Of a DNA stretch of 64,000 bases, positions 1 through 9,979 are shown piece after piece; position 1 is the first letter of the stretch; each line of letters starts with the position of its first letter. Below the pieces are notes generated by a model. The model was not told the DNA's origin and did not search any database. It worked only from the letters and a program-made list of their open reading frames with translations. The translations under genes were made by a program, and so were the position numbers. This DNA comes from Acidobacteriota bacterium (lineage in GTDB: Bacteria > Acidobacteriota > Thermoanaerobaculia > Multivoradales > JAGPDF01), in assembly GCA_014584695.1 (NCBI GenBank), contig JACTMI010000015.1, positions 1 through 64,000 on the forward strand, written 5' to 3'.

Positions 1-135
1 CGGCGGCACCGCGGGCTCGGACGGCGGCGGCAGCCGAGGCGCCCGGCCGGCCCGGGCGCAGCCGGCGAACAGGGCCGCCGCCGCCAGCAGCGCCAGGCCG
101 GCGCCGCCGGTCGTTCGCCGCCGGCGCCGGCTCAC
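1..135 (-). CDS. Lipoprotein, N-terminal part only (runs off the window)
   Basis: Only the first 45 codons are inside the window. The GTG start (135-133) overlaps the TGA of the preceding membrane-protein gene (GTGA), so translation is probably coupled. The peptide begins with a run of five arginines, then a hydrophobic stretch and the lipobox LFAGC (Cys at residue 26), followed by a Pro-rich segment. This is a type II signal peptide, so the product should be anchored to a membrane by lipidation. Function cannot be judged from this fragment. It is the last visible gene of the minus-strand run that starts with ptsN. Confidence 0.6.
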   Translation of the reverse strand, partial: MSRRRRRTTGGAGLALLAAAALFAGCARAGRAPRLPPPSEPAVPP

Positions 136-1100
136 GCCACCGATTCCGGATTCAGGCTGCGGGCGCGCTCGCTGCGGACCAGCGCGATCGAGGCCGCGAG
201 CAGCGCCAGAGTCAGCACCGAATTGACCAGCATGTCGAAGAGAAAGCGCACCAGGGTCAGCGCCCCCACCGCCGCTGGCTGGTCGGCGAGCGCCACGCCG
301 GCCGCCCAGCCGAGGCCGCCGGCGAACAGGCCCCAGGCGGTGAGCGCGCAGAAGAACAAGAACCAGAGGCCGAGCGCGGCGCCCAGCCGCGCGGAGAGGA
401 CGCGGAATCCGACTCCTACCGCCGCTGCCGCCGAGCCGTCGGCGCGGGCGAGGTCCGCCTGGCCGAGGTTCATCGCGAGCGCCATCGCCAGCAGCGAGAA
501 TCCGACCGGCAGGGCGCCGCCGCAGCCGATCGCCAGCGCCGCGCCGCCCCCCCATCGGCTGGCACCCCAGGCGCCGGCCAGGACGACGCCGGCGAGAACC
601 AGCAGCCAGAGAATCCAGAGCCCCAGCCAGAGCGCCCAGAAGCCCAGCACGCGGCCGAACAGGCGCCCCGCCTGGCCGACGAAGTCACGGCCGCTCCAGG
701 TCCGGAAGTACTCCGGCGACCGGCCGGGTCCCGGCGGTGCCTGGGCGTCTCCCGCCGACAGCACGCCGATCGCGCCCGCCTGGAACCAGGCATAGAAGAG
801 CGACGTCACCACCAGGCCGCCGAGCAGGACCAGGAGCCCGACCAGCAGCTGGCTGCCGCTGAAGGCGGTGGGATCGAACCCGCGCAGTTTCTCCACCGCC
901 TGCGGGTCGTCGGCCAGGCGGGCGAGATCGGCGACCTCGAGCCCGGTGGCGAGCAGCAGCGGCACCACCGAGACGACGATGCCGACGGTCAACACCACCA
1001 TGGCCACCACCGAGGCGATCGCCAGCGGCCAGTTGCCGCGCAGATTGGCGAAGCCGCGCCCCAGCGCCTCGAAGGCGGAGAGCCGCGCCGCCGCCGTCAC
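132..1100 (-). CDS. Integral membrane protein of unknown function
   Basis: 322 residues with about six hydrophobic segments (near residues 25-50, 84-106, 152-178, 185-212, 238-270 and 285-307) separated by short Gly/Ala-rich loops. The second loop (about 115-140) is polar and Pro-rich. There is no catalytic motif I recognise. It resembles the generic multi-pass membrane domains (DUF-type, glycerophosphodiester-phosphodiesterase membrane domain-like) that occur as single genes in many bacteria. The ATG overlaps the stop of the upstream ATPase gene (ATGA) and its own stop overlaps the next start, so it sits inside a tightly coupled gene string. Confidence 0.7.
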   Translation of the reverse strand: MTAAARLSAFEALGRGFANLRGNWPLAIASVVAMVVLTVGIVVSVVPLLLATGLEVADLARLADDPQAVEKLRGFDPTAFSGSQLLVGLLVLLGGLVVTSLFYAWFQAGAIGVLSAGDAQAPPGPGRSPEYFRTWSGRDFVGQAGRLFGRVLGFWALWLGLWILWLLVLAGVVLAGAWGASRWGGGAALAIGCGGALPVGFSLLAMALAMNLGQADLARADGSAAAAVGVGFRVLSARLGAALGLWFLFFCALTAWGLFAGGLGWAAGVALADQPAAVGALTLVRFLFDMLVNSVLTLALLAASIALVRSERARSLNPESVA

Positions 1101-1924
1101 GGTCTCGACTCCGCGCGCGACGAGCGCTTCCGGTAGTCCGCGGTGTCGATGTCGACGGGCTTGGCCATCTCGTAGAGGCGGGAGACCAGCCGCGGCGACA
1201 GCCGCTCGGCGAGCAGCTCGTGGCGCGACGGCGCGCCCGCCGAAAGATCGAAGGGCAGCGGCTCGGAGGGTTCGGCGCCCCGCGCCTCCGCGCGCGGCTC
1301 GGCACCCAACCGGAAGTTGGTGGTGAAGATCGTGGCCCGCCGCTCGCTGTAGCGGGTGTTGAGGATCAGGTAGAGCGTGTCCTGGACGAACGGCGTCGGC
1401 TTCTGCGCCCCCAGCTCATCGAAGACCAGCACCTCGGCGCGCAACACGGGATCGAGCACGTCGTGACGCGACTCTTCGCTCGTCGGGTCGAAGGTCGCCT
1501 GAATGCGGCTGATGAAGGAGGTGAAGTCGAGGAAGCGGCCGCGCACCCGGTAGCGCCGGATCAGCTCGGCGAGCACCGCCACCGCGAGATGGGTCTTGCC
1601 CACGCCGGGCGGGCCGATCAGCAGCAGGCCGCGCTCGGAGAAACCGCCGGCGTCGAGCGACAGGAAGCCCTCGACGTAGTTGCGGCAGATCGTCGCGGCG
1701 CGCAGCAGCTTGTTGGTCGGATCACTGCGCAGCCCGGTGCGGAAACCGTCGAGCGTGCACTGCGCGTACTTGGGGGGGATGCCGGCGGCCTCGAGCAGGC
1801 GCGGCACCACCAGCGGCTCGCCGCACGCGCAGGGCCGCGCCGCGCCGGCGCCGCCGTCCGCGACCCGGATCCATCCGGTGCCCTCGCAGGCGGGGCAATC
1901 GGGCTTCGCGGCAGCGAGGCTCAC
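1097..1924 (-). CDS. DnaC/IstB-like AAA+ ATPase with N-terminal zinc finger
   Basis: 275 residues from the chosen GTG start. Two Cys pairs near the N-terminus (C10xxC13 and C32xC34) suggest a small zinc ribbon. The ATPase core has Walker A GPPGVGKTH at about 104-112 and Walker B VLVFDELG about 75 residues later. This matches the DnaC/IstB family of helicase loaders and stand-alone DnaC-like ATPases. No transposase is adjacent, so a transposon helper role is unlikely. A TTG at 2017 would add 31 poorly conserved residues; I prefer the GTG at 1924, just before the Cys motif. A TACGAT box lies 9 nt upstream of it. Confidence 0.75.
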   Translation of the reverse strand: MSLAAAKPDCPACEGTGWIRVADGGAGAARPCACGEPLVVPRLLEAAGIPPKYAQCTLDGFRTGLRSDPTNKLLRAATICRNYVEGFLSLDAGGFSERGLLLIGPPGVGKTHLAVAVLAELIRRYRVRGRFLDFTSFISRIQATFDPTSEESRHDVLDPVLRAEVLVFDELGAQKPTPFVQDTLYLILNTRYSERRATIFTTNFRLGAEPRAEARGAEPSEPLPFDLSAGAPSRHELLAERLSPRLVSRLYEMAKPVDIDTADYRKRSSRAESRP

Positions 1925-2029
1925 GGCGCGCAGATCGTAGCACGCGGCCACCTGCGCGCCGGCTGGGCGCCGGGTCAACCCGGTCCGCTCTGGCCGACAA
2001 GGGCCACCGCCACGCAACGACCCTCGATC

Positions 2030-3388
2030 TCAGGCGAAAAGCCCTTCGAGATTGGCGAGAGCTGCCCGCCGGCAAGCCGCGAAGACCTGGTCGCCGGCCT
2101 GGAACACCGTCGCGCCAGAGACCAGCTCGGCTCGTTCGCGCCGCACCAGCGCGCCGATGATGCAACCGCTGGGCAGCTCGAGCTGGCGCAGCGGCGAGGT
2201 GAGAAGCTCCGACCGTCGCGGCTGATCGGGAACCTCGAAGCTCAGGACTTCGACGTCGTGTTCGCCCAATCGGACCGCGGTTTCCACCCGCTCCGCGCGG
2301 AGAAAGCGGAGGATCGCGTCCGTCATCGCGCGCTGGGGGCTGATCACCGCGTCGATCCCGAGCTGCGTCGCCAAGTGAACGAAGGCGGGCTGGTCGCACC
2401 GCACGATGACCTTCCGCGCTCCGAGCGACTTGGCGAAGATGCCGATCAACACGGCGCTCTCGGCTCCCGGCAGCAGCACGACGGCCGCGTCGATGCCGTG
2501 CTCATCGAGATGGTCGCGCAGTAGATTCGGATCGGCGCCGTCGCCGTGGAGGACCAAGCTGCGCGGCAGCAGTCCGGCCACCAGCTCGCAGCGCTCGCGG
2601 TCGCGCTCCACGACGACGACCGAGAACTCGCGCTCCTCGAGCTGTCGCGCCAGGCTGAGGCCGGTGTTGCCGCAGCCCTCGACGAGCACGCGACGACTGC
2701 TCGCCCAGGGCTGGCCGGAGAGGATCGCGAGCTCGGTCAGGCTCTCGGGCAGGGTCAGAACGAACGCGCGCTCGCCGAGCTTCAGTCGATCCGCTCCGCC
2801 CGGAATGCGCACGCCCTGGGGTCCCTCGATCGCGACCACCACGAAATCGGCCGGGAGATCGCGCCGCAGCTCTGCCAGCGACTCGTGGATCAGGGGCGAG
2901 TCGGCCGTCGGACTGATTCCGGCCAGCACGAGCCGCCCCCCCGCGAGCTCTCGCACCTCGCCACTGCCGACATAGCGGAGCATCTCGACCACCGAAGTCG
3001 CGATCGCCTCTTCGGGCCCGATCAGCGCGTCGAGACCGAGGGCCTCGGCGCTCAATGCCAGATGTCCCGCCACCTGAGGCGTCTGGCGCACCCGGGCGAC
3101 GACGCTCAGCCGCTGCGTTCCCAGCCGGCGTGCGGTCATGCAGGCGATCAGGTTCACCTCGTCGACCGCCGTGACCGCGAGCAAGAGGTCCGCCCGCTCG
3201 ATGCCGGCATTGCATAGCACGGTGGGATCGACTCCCGAACCATGGACCACGAGCGCGTCCAGCGTGGCGTCGAGGCGGCGCGCCAACCGTCCCTCGAGCT
3301 CGACGATGGCCACTTCGTGCCCCTGCTCGACCAGCACGCGGGCGACGTAGCTGCCGACTCGACCCGCTCCGACCACCACCACGTACAT
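2030..3388 (-). CDS. trkA: Trk potassium uptake regulatory protein TrkA
   Basis: 452 residues, the usual length for two-module TrkA. It has two RCK units, each with a Rossmann NAD-binding region ([13 protein letters not shown] at residue 7 onward, and a second starting near [13 protein letters not shown] about residue 233) followed by an RCK-C subdomain. TrkA binds NAD(H)/ATP on the cytoplasmic face and gates the TrkH channel. It lies 4 nt downstream of trkH and is clearly co-transcribed with it. The order ptsN-trkH-trkA fits known EIIA-Ntr control of K+ transport in enterobacteria, though that link is only inferred here. Confidence 0.95.
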   Translation of the reverse strand: MYVVVVGAGRVGSYVARVLVEQGHEVAIVELEGRLARRLDATLDALVVHGSGVDPTVLCNAGIERADLLLAVTAVDEVNLIACMTARRLGTQRLSVVARVRQTPQVAGHLALSAEALGLDALIGPEEAIATSVVEMLRYVGSGEVRELAGGRLVLAGISPTADSPLIHESLAELRRDLPADFVVVAIEGPQGVRIPGGADRLKLGERAFVLTLPESLTELAILSGQPWASSRRVLVEGCGNTGLSLARQLEEREFSVVVVERDRERCELVAGLLPRSLVLHGDGADPNLLRDHLDEHGIDAAVVLLPGAESAVLIGIFAKSLGARKVIVRCDQPAFVHLATQLGIDAVISPQRAMTDAILRFLRAERVETAVRLGEHDVEVLSFEVPDQPRRSELLTSPLRQLELPSGCIIGALVRRERAELVSGATVFQAGDQVFAACRRAALANLEGLFA

Positions 3389-3392
3389 GGCG

Positions 3393-5015
3393 CTACCTCC
3401 TCCAGATCCCGGCCGCGAATGTCCGCAGCAGCACGAGCACCGGCAGGATCTCGAGTCGGCCGGCCCACATCTGAATCAGGAAGACCGACTCCACGACCGG
3501 TGACATGCCGGGATCGGTGAGCCCGGACGACAGCCCCACCGTGCCCTGAGCCGAGGCGCACTCGAAAATCGCGTCGGCGAGCGTGAAGTCCGGGCCCGCG
3601 AACTGCGCCACCACGACCGTCGAAGCGGCGAGAAGAAGTAGGTAGAGCGTCGTGAAGACCGCAGCGTCCGCGACCTCTCGTTGCAGCTCGGGGGTCGTCA
3701 GCGCCCGCGACCCCATGCGAAACGGGACCACCGCGTCGGCCGGCAGCAGCGCCGCACGAATCCGCCACGCCGACGCGCGCAGGAGCACGACCGCCCGAAT
3801 CAGCTTGATCCCACCCACGGTCGCGCCGGCCGAGCCACCGACCAGCATCGCGCCCCAGACCAGGAGCAACACCGAGGAGTCGTCCCACTCGCCGATCGCC
3901 GAGGTCTGCCAGCCGGTCGTCGACACCGCGCTCACCGCCTGGAAGAGACCCTCGCGGAGCGGATCGGAGACGGCGCCGTTGTCGGCGAGGGTGAGCGCCA
4001 GTACCAACGCCAGGCCCGCGCACAGGGCCACCATGGCGCGAAACTGCGGATCGCGGCCCAGCAGTCGCAAGTCGCGGGCATGCAGCACCGCGTAGTACAG
4101 CGGTAGCGAGATCGCCCCGAGCAGCATCGGCGGAATGTGGACGAGGTCCAGGGCGAAGGAACCGTAGCCGGCGATGCTGTCATCCAGGGTGCTGAAGCCG
4201 CCCGTCGATTGCGCGGTCATGGCGTGATTGACGGCGTCGAACAGGCTGGCCCCGACGCCGTAATCGGGCAAGAGCCATCGGAGCGAGAAATACAGGTATG
4301 CGGTGACCATCAGGGTCAGCGCGGCATAGGTCTTCCAGATGGCGCGCGCCGTTTCGAACACCCGTGGCCGCAGCTTGGTGCCGGTGGCCTCCGACTGGTA
4401 GAGCTCGAGCTCACCCACAGCGCGCGGCCGTGGAATCACTGCCAGCGACAGGACGATGACTCCCGCGCCTCCGATCCACTGCACCAGTGAGCGATAGAAG
4501 AGAAGTCCTCGGCCGATCGACGGCTCGTGCACGGCCATGGTCAGTCCGGTCGTCGTGAACGCGCTCATGCTCTCGAACAGGGCGTGGAGCGGGTTGCGAA
4601 AATGGAGCAGGCTCGAGGTGTAGCTCTGATTGGCCGGAACGAAGGTCTGCGCCACCTCCGGGGGTGTCCACCAACCGGCGAACAAGAAGGGCAGGGCGCC
4701 GAAGGCGGCCGCCGCGAGCCAGCCGGCACCAGCGATCACCAGAGCGTCGCGACGCTTCGGCTCGGGCGCCTCACGGCAAGCCGAGTACGCGAACGCTCCG
4801 ACGCCGCCAGTGACCACGGCCGAGGCGGCCAGCGCAAGCGCGGTATGGACCTCTCGGTAGACCAGGGCGACTGCCAGAGTCAGGAGCATGCCGGCACCGA
4901 CGATCATCTGGATGCCGCCGACGTCGCGCGCGATCGTTCGCCAGCTCGCTCGGCCGACCTCGGCGGCTCCGTGCAGCGAACCTCGAGCGGCCCACCTCTC
5001 GCCCCGGAGTCCCAA
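3393..5015 (-). CDS. trkH: Trk/Ktr-type potassium transporter membrane subunit
   Basis: 540 residues with many transmembrane helices. Selectivity-filter-like segments recur in the four pseudo-repeats: SAFTTTGLTM (about 150-160), AQSTGGFSTLDDS, AVSTTGWQTS and ASAQGTVGLSSG. The central TxG/SxG pattern of these loops is the TrkH/KtrB hallmark. It forms the K+ pore in the inner membrane and pairs with TrkA. It is encoded between ptsN and trkA with gaps of 15 and 4 nt, consistent with one transcript starting at ptsN. Confidence 0.94.
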   Translation of the reverse strand: MGLRGERWAARGSLHGAAEVGRASWRTIARDVGGIQMIVGAGMLLTLAVALVYREVHTALALAASAVVTGGVGAFAYSACREAPEPKRRDALVIAGAGWLAAAAFGALPFLFAGWWTPPEVAQTFVPANQSYTSSLLHFRNPLHALFESMSAFTTTGLTMAVHEPSIGRGLLFYRSLVQWIGGAGVIVLSLAVIPRPRAVGELELYQSEATGTKLRPRVFETARAIWKTYAALTLMVTAYLYFSLRWLLPDYGVGASLFDAVNHAMTAQSTGGFSTLDDSIAGYGSFALDLVHIPPMLLGAISLPLYYAVLHARDLRLLGRDPQFRAMVALCAGLALVLALTLADNGAVSDPLREGLFQAVSAVSTTGWQTSAIGEWDDSSVLLLVWGAMLVGGSAGATVGGIKLIRAVVLLRASAWRIRAALLPADAVVPFRMGSRALTTPELQREVADAAVFTTLYLLLLAASTVVVAQFAGPDFTLADAIFECASAQGTVGLSSGLTDPGMSPVVESVFLIQMWAGRLEILPVLVLLRTFAAGIWRR

Positions 5016-5030
5016 GCCGCTCCCTCTCCG

Positions 5031-5504
5031 CTAGCCGCGATCCGCGTCGCGGAGGACATTGCACAGGTCCTCCGACGTCCCGGCGGCGAGCAGTCGATCC
5101 GCCAAGCCCGCGTCCCGGAACATTCGGCTGATGCGGGCGAGTGCCTTCAGGTGGGTGCCAGCCGAGTCGACCGGCGCCACGAGGGTGAAGAAGAAGTGGG
5201 TCGGGCGGCCATCGACGGCGCCGAAGTCGATGCCCGCGACCGAGCGACCGAAGCATCCGACGAGCTCCGTCAGCGACTCGAGCTTGCAATGCGGTACCGC
5301 GACGCCGTCCGAGATCGTCGTCGCTCCCTGCTCTTCGCGTTCGAGCAGGAGCCGGGCGACCTCGTCGCCGTCGAGTCCGGAATGCAGGTTCGTCAAGTGC
5401 GCCGCGAGCTCGGCGAGTACTCCCTGCCTGCCTTTGGCGCGGAGGCTCGGCAGCACGGACTCCTTCCGGAGGAAACCTCCGATCTCGGCGCTTCCAGCAC
5501 TCAC
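5031..5504 (-). CDS. ptsN: PTS EIIA-Ntr/fructose-type domain protein
   Basis: 157 residues, a single EIIA domain of the fructose/nitrogen class. The phospho-accepting histidine lies in GVAVPHCKL (H72), and a second conserved region FFFTLVAP is present near residue 104. EIIA-Ntr proteins take phosphate from a PTS relay and regulate partners rather than transport sugar; in E. coli the unphosphorylated form binds TrkA. The adjacent trkH-trkA makes that role attractive here. The GTG start is preceded at 6 nt by GATACT and by no Shine-Dalgarno, suggesting a leaderless message. The symbol is by family; no rpoN is visible. Confidence 0.85.
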   Translation of the reverse strand: MSAGSAEIGGFLRKESVLPSLRAKGRQGVLAELAAHLTNLHSGLDGDEVARLLLEREEQGATTISDGVAVPHCKLESLTELVGCFGRSVAGIDFGAVDGRPTHFFFTLVAPVDSAGTHLKALARISRMFRDAGLADRLLAAGTSEDLCNVLRDADRG

Positions 5505-5510
5505 GCTGTA

Positions 5511-5516
5511 AGTATC
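5511..5516 (-). promoter_or_regulatory. Predicted -10 box for leaderless ptsN-trkH-trkA transcript
   Basis: GATACT on the minus strand, followed by 6 nt and the GTG of ptsN. The position matches the -10 boxes of other apparently leaderless genes in this window. The first base departs from TANNNT. Confidence 0.4.
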
Positions 5517-5587
5517 TTCCCGAGACGTGGGGAAAGTCCGGAAGAAGACGTAAAGAAACCGGTCGAACGAGATGTGCTCCGTGGCGC

Positions 5588-5593
5588 TACACT
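5588..5593 (+). promoter_or_regulatory. Predicted -10 box for leaderless histidine kinase mRNA
   Basis: TACACT, then 6 nt, then the ATG at 5600. No Shine-Dalgarno is present. The ptsN and kinase promoters face away from each other within 95 bp. Confidence 0.45.
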
Positions 5594-5599
5594 TCGCGC

Positions 5600-6658
5600 A
5601 TGAGGTGGAGCCGTTCCGAAGCGGCGCGGGCGGCCACGGCCACGCTAGTGGTGCTCGCCTTGACGCTGGCCGCCTCGGCTGCCGGCGCCAACGCCCTGAC
5701 GGCGGCGTTCCTCTATTTTCTCGGGGTCCTGCTGGCGGCGACCTTCGGCGTACTCGCCGCCGCGGCGGCCGCCGTCGCCGCGACCGCCTGCCTGAACTTC
5801 TTCTTTCTGCCGCCGCTGGGAAGCTTGCACCTCGCCGATTCGGCCAATTGGTTCGCCCTCGCGGCCTTCCTGGTCGCCGGTGGCCTGACCAGTCACCTGG
5901 TCTCGCGCGCGCGGGAGGAGGCGCGCCTCGCCCGGGAGCGAGCGCAGGGACTGAAAGACCTGCTCGAGGAGCGCGAGCGCGCCGAAGCGCTTCGGCGAAG
6001 CGACCGGCTGCGCGAGGCGCTTCTACGCGCGGTATCTCACGACCTCGCGAGTCCGTTGACCGCGATGGGTTTCGAGATCGACACCCTGCGGCGCGAGCTC
6101 TCTGGGCTGCCCGCCGCGGCTACCGTCGAGGAGCTCGGGCGCCAGCACGCCCGCTTGCGCCGCCGGATAGAGGACCTGCTCGCGCTCGGTCGACTCGAGG
6201 CCGGAGCGGTCGCGCCTCGGCCCGAGCCCCCGCCACCCGCCGACCTCTTCCGCTCGGCCCGCGAGAGCCTCGCCCCCTGGCGGCGCCCCGTGATCATCCA
6301 GGTCGAGCCGAACTGCCCGGACCTCCTCGTCGACCCGTCGCTGGCGCTCGAGATCATCGTCAACCTGATGGAGAACGCGGATCGTGCGTCGCCGGAGGGG
6401 ACCGCTATCCAGCTCGTCGCCGGCCGGGACGGCGACGGTGTGCGGCTCGGCATTCTGGATCGAGGTCATGGCGTGCCAGGGCTCGCGCCGGGCGAAGTCG
6501 TCGGCGCCGGACAGTTGGCCACCGGCGGGCTCGGACTCGACATCGCCAGCCGCTTCGCCAAGGCGTGCGGGGGCCAGGTCCGTCTCGAGGCGGGCGCCGT
6601 GGAGGGCATCACCGCTTGGGTGACATTGCCGGCTGCGGCCGAACTGGTCGACGCATGA
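5600..6658 (+). CDS. KdpD-like sensor histidine kinase (DUF4118 type)
   Basis: 352 residues. Four hydrophobic segments (about 12-100) form a DUF4118-like membrane sensor. A coiled linker (100-140) leads to HisKA with the phospho-histidine in AVSHDLASPL (H147). The HATPase follows: N box NLMENADRA, G1 LDRGHGVPG and G2 GGLGLD. The N-terminal KdpD and USP domains of canonical KdpD are missing, so this is the short form. Its stop overlaps the next start (ATGA), pairing it with the response regulator. Proximity to the Trk genes suggests K+ or osmotic sensing, which is inference; no kdpABC is visible. Confidence 0.85.
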   Translation: MRWSRSEAARAATATLVVLALTLAASAAGANALTAAFLYFLGVLLAATFGVLAAAAAAVAATACLNFFFLPPLGSLHLADSANWFALAAFLVAGGLTSHLVSRAREEARLARERAQGLKDLLEERERAEALRRSDRLREALLRAVSHDLASPLTAMGFEIDTLRRELSGLPAAATVEELGRQHARLRRRIEDLLALGRLEAGAVAPRPEPPPPADLFRSARESLAPWRRPVIIQVEPNCPDLLVDPSLALEIIVNLMENADRASPEGTAIQLVAGRDGDGVRLGILDRGHGVPGLAPGEVVGAGQLATGGLGLDIASRFAKACGGQVRLEAGAVEGITAWVTLPAAAELVDA

Positions 6659-7344
6659 GCCGCGTCCGAAGGGTGCTCGTGGTCGACGACGATCCGGCGA
6701 TTCGCAAGGCGCTGGAGTCCGAGCTGGCGGCCGCTGGCTGGGCCACTCGCTCCGCCACGGATGGTGCGGTGGCCCTCGAAATCTGCGCGCTCCAGGAACC
6801 CGACCTGGTGTTGACGGATCTCGCGATGCCCAGGGTTGACGGCTTTTCCCTGATCGAGTCGCTGCGCCGAAAATCCAAGACTCCGATCCTGGTTCTGTCG
6901 GTACGGGGAGGCGAGTCGGACAAGGTCCGGGCGCTGGATCTCGGAGCCGACGACTACGTCACCAAGCCGGTTTCCTTGCCCGAGCTGCTGGCGCGGGTGC
7001 GCGCCCTGCTCCGGCGAACCTCGAGCGACCAGGTGGTGTTGCATTTTCCGGACTTGGTCATCGATCTCGAGCGTCGTCGCGTCACGCGAGAAGAACGGGT
7101 TCTCCACCTCACCCCGCGGGAATTCGCGATCCTCGAGCTCCTCGCGACCAGCGCCGGCCGCCCCGTATCGGCCCAGCGCGTGCTCCAGCAAGTCTGGGGC
7201 CGCGACGAAGCCGTGACGCGCGACGCTGTCCGAGTTCATGTCGGTGCCTTGCGGCGCAAGCTCGAGCCCGATCCGGGAAACCCCCGCTACATCGTCACCG
7301 AGCCTTGGATCGGCTATCGCTTCATCGCAGAACCGCTGGGCTGA
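6655..7344 (+). CDS. OmpR/KdpE-family response regulator
   Basis: 229 residues. The receiver domain has acidic pocket D11-D13, phospho-acceptor D55 (LVLTDLAMP) and the conserved Lys in DDYVTKPV. The C-terminal winged helix has the OmpR-type pattern (LTPREFAILELL, then RDAVRVHVGALRRKLE). It is translationally coupled to the preceding kinase gene. The domain layout and the kinase partner make it KdpE-like. Likely targets would be K+ transport genes such as the divergent ptsN-trkH-trkA operon, but no binding site was identified. Confidence 0.9.
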   Translation: MSRVRRVLVVDDDPAIRKALESELAAAGWATRSATDGAVALEICALQEPDLVLTDLAMPRVDGFSLIESLRRKSKTPILVLSVRGGESDKVRALDLGADDYVTKPVSLPELLARVRALLRRTSSDQVVLHFPDLVIDLERRRVTREERVLHLTPREFAILELLATSAGRPVSAQRVLQQVWGRDEAVTRDAVRVHVGALRRKLEPDPGNPRYIVTEPWIGYRFIAEPLG

Positions 7345-7438
7345 GCATTGCCTGAACGGCTTCAGGGACGCCTCCAGCACGCGCTGGGCCGCCCGCCTCT
7401 GGCGGCTTCTCATGGGCGAGGTGGCGCTGGGCGCCGCC

Positions 7439-7822
7439 TCAGCGGCGGACCAGGGCGCGCGGGCCGGTGGGGACCAACGCGCGCTCGCGGTGGACGTCGT
7501 GGCGGTGGCCGCCGAGGTGGCGGCGCAGCTCCTGGGCGGCCTGGTCGAGCTCGGTGCGCAGGCGGTCCAGCTCCTCGCGCAGGCCGAGGATGACTTCGAC
7601 GCCGGCGAGGTTGATCCCCATCTCGCGGGTGAGGGTGAGGATGGCCTCCAGCCGCTGGATCGCCAGCTCGTCGTAGAGGCGGGTATTGCCGGCCGAGCGC
7701 GCCGGCTTGATCAGCCCCTGGCGCTCGTAGAGGCGCAGGGTCTGCGGGTGGACGCCGTACTGTTCGGCGACCACCGAGATCATCACGTAACGCGGCTCGC
7801 TCGTCCGCTTCTTGCGTGGCAT
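7439..7822 (-). CDS. hspR: HspR, MerR-family heat-shock repressor
   Basis: 127 residues. The N-terminal MerR helix-turn-helix includes MISVVAEQYGVHPQTLRLYERQGLI, characteristic of HspR (YGVHPQTLRLYE), and the C-terminal half is a coiled coil. HspR represses dnaK operons and uses DnaK as co-repressor. It lies 55 bp downstream of dnaK on the same strand. In actinobacteria grpE and dnaJ usually intervene; here they are absent, so the operon is a minimal dnaK-hspR pair. The basic tail after the coil is variable in the family. Confidence 0.88.
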   Translation of the reverse strand: MPRKKRTSEPRYVMISVVAEQYGVHPQTLRLYERQGLIKPARSAGNTRLYDELAIQRLEAILTLTREMGINLAGVEVILGLREELDRLRTELDQAAQELRRHLGGHRHDVHRERALVPTGPRALVRR

Positions 7823-7877
7823 GGCGTCCCGTCCGCTCCGGAGCGAGGAGCAAGCCCCGCTCCGGAGTCCCGATCGG

Positions 7878-9770
<1,893 letters not shown>

Positions 9771-9796
9771 GTCCGCCTCCTTCTTCGCCGCCGAGC

Positions 9797-9825
9797 AGGG
9801 TAATTTCTTAGCCGGTCGCTGTCAA
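9797..9825 (-). promoter_or_regulatory. Predicted dnaK promoter
   Basis: On the minus strand TTGACA (9825-9820), a 17-bp spacer and TACCCT (9802-9797). The -35 is perfect and the -10 weak. A leader of about 20 nt would carry the Shine-Dalgarno. Confidence 0.45.
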
Positions 9826-9863
9826 GAACCGGTGTCAGGATCTTTAACAACCATCGGCTAAGA
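9806..9863. repeat. Widely spaced inverted repeat around dnaK promoter
   Basis: TCTTAGCCG (9806-9814) and its exact complement CGGCTAAGA (9855-9863), 40 bp apart. The arms bracket the predicted -35 and one overlaps the -35/-10 spacer. It is not the actinobacterial HAIR consensus (CTTGAGT-N7-ACTCAAG) but is a reasonable candidate for HspR or another repressor. Confidence 0.4.
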
Positions 9864-9979
9864 TTTTCTTCCCGCGGCAAGACAGTCCCTGCCTGGCGGG
9901 GCGCTCGCCGGGCTGGAAGGCGAATTCGAAGCGGAACTCCAGGCGCGAAGACTCGAGCAGCGCGCGGGACGGGTCCCGA

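Noticed and set aside
1097-2017. IstB-type insertion-sequence helper gene
   Set aside because: No transposase, inverted repeats or target duplication nearby; the zinc ribbon and operon context suit a stand-alone DnaC-like ATPase.
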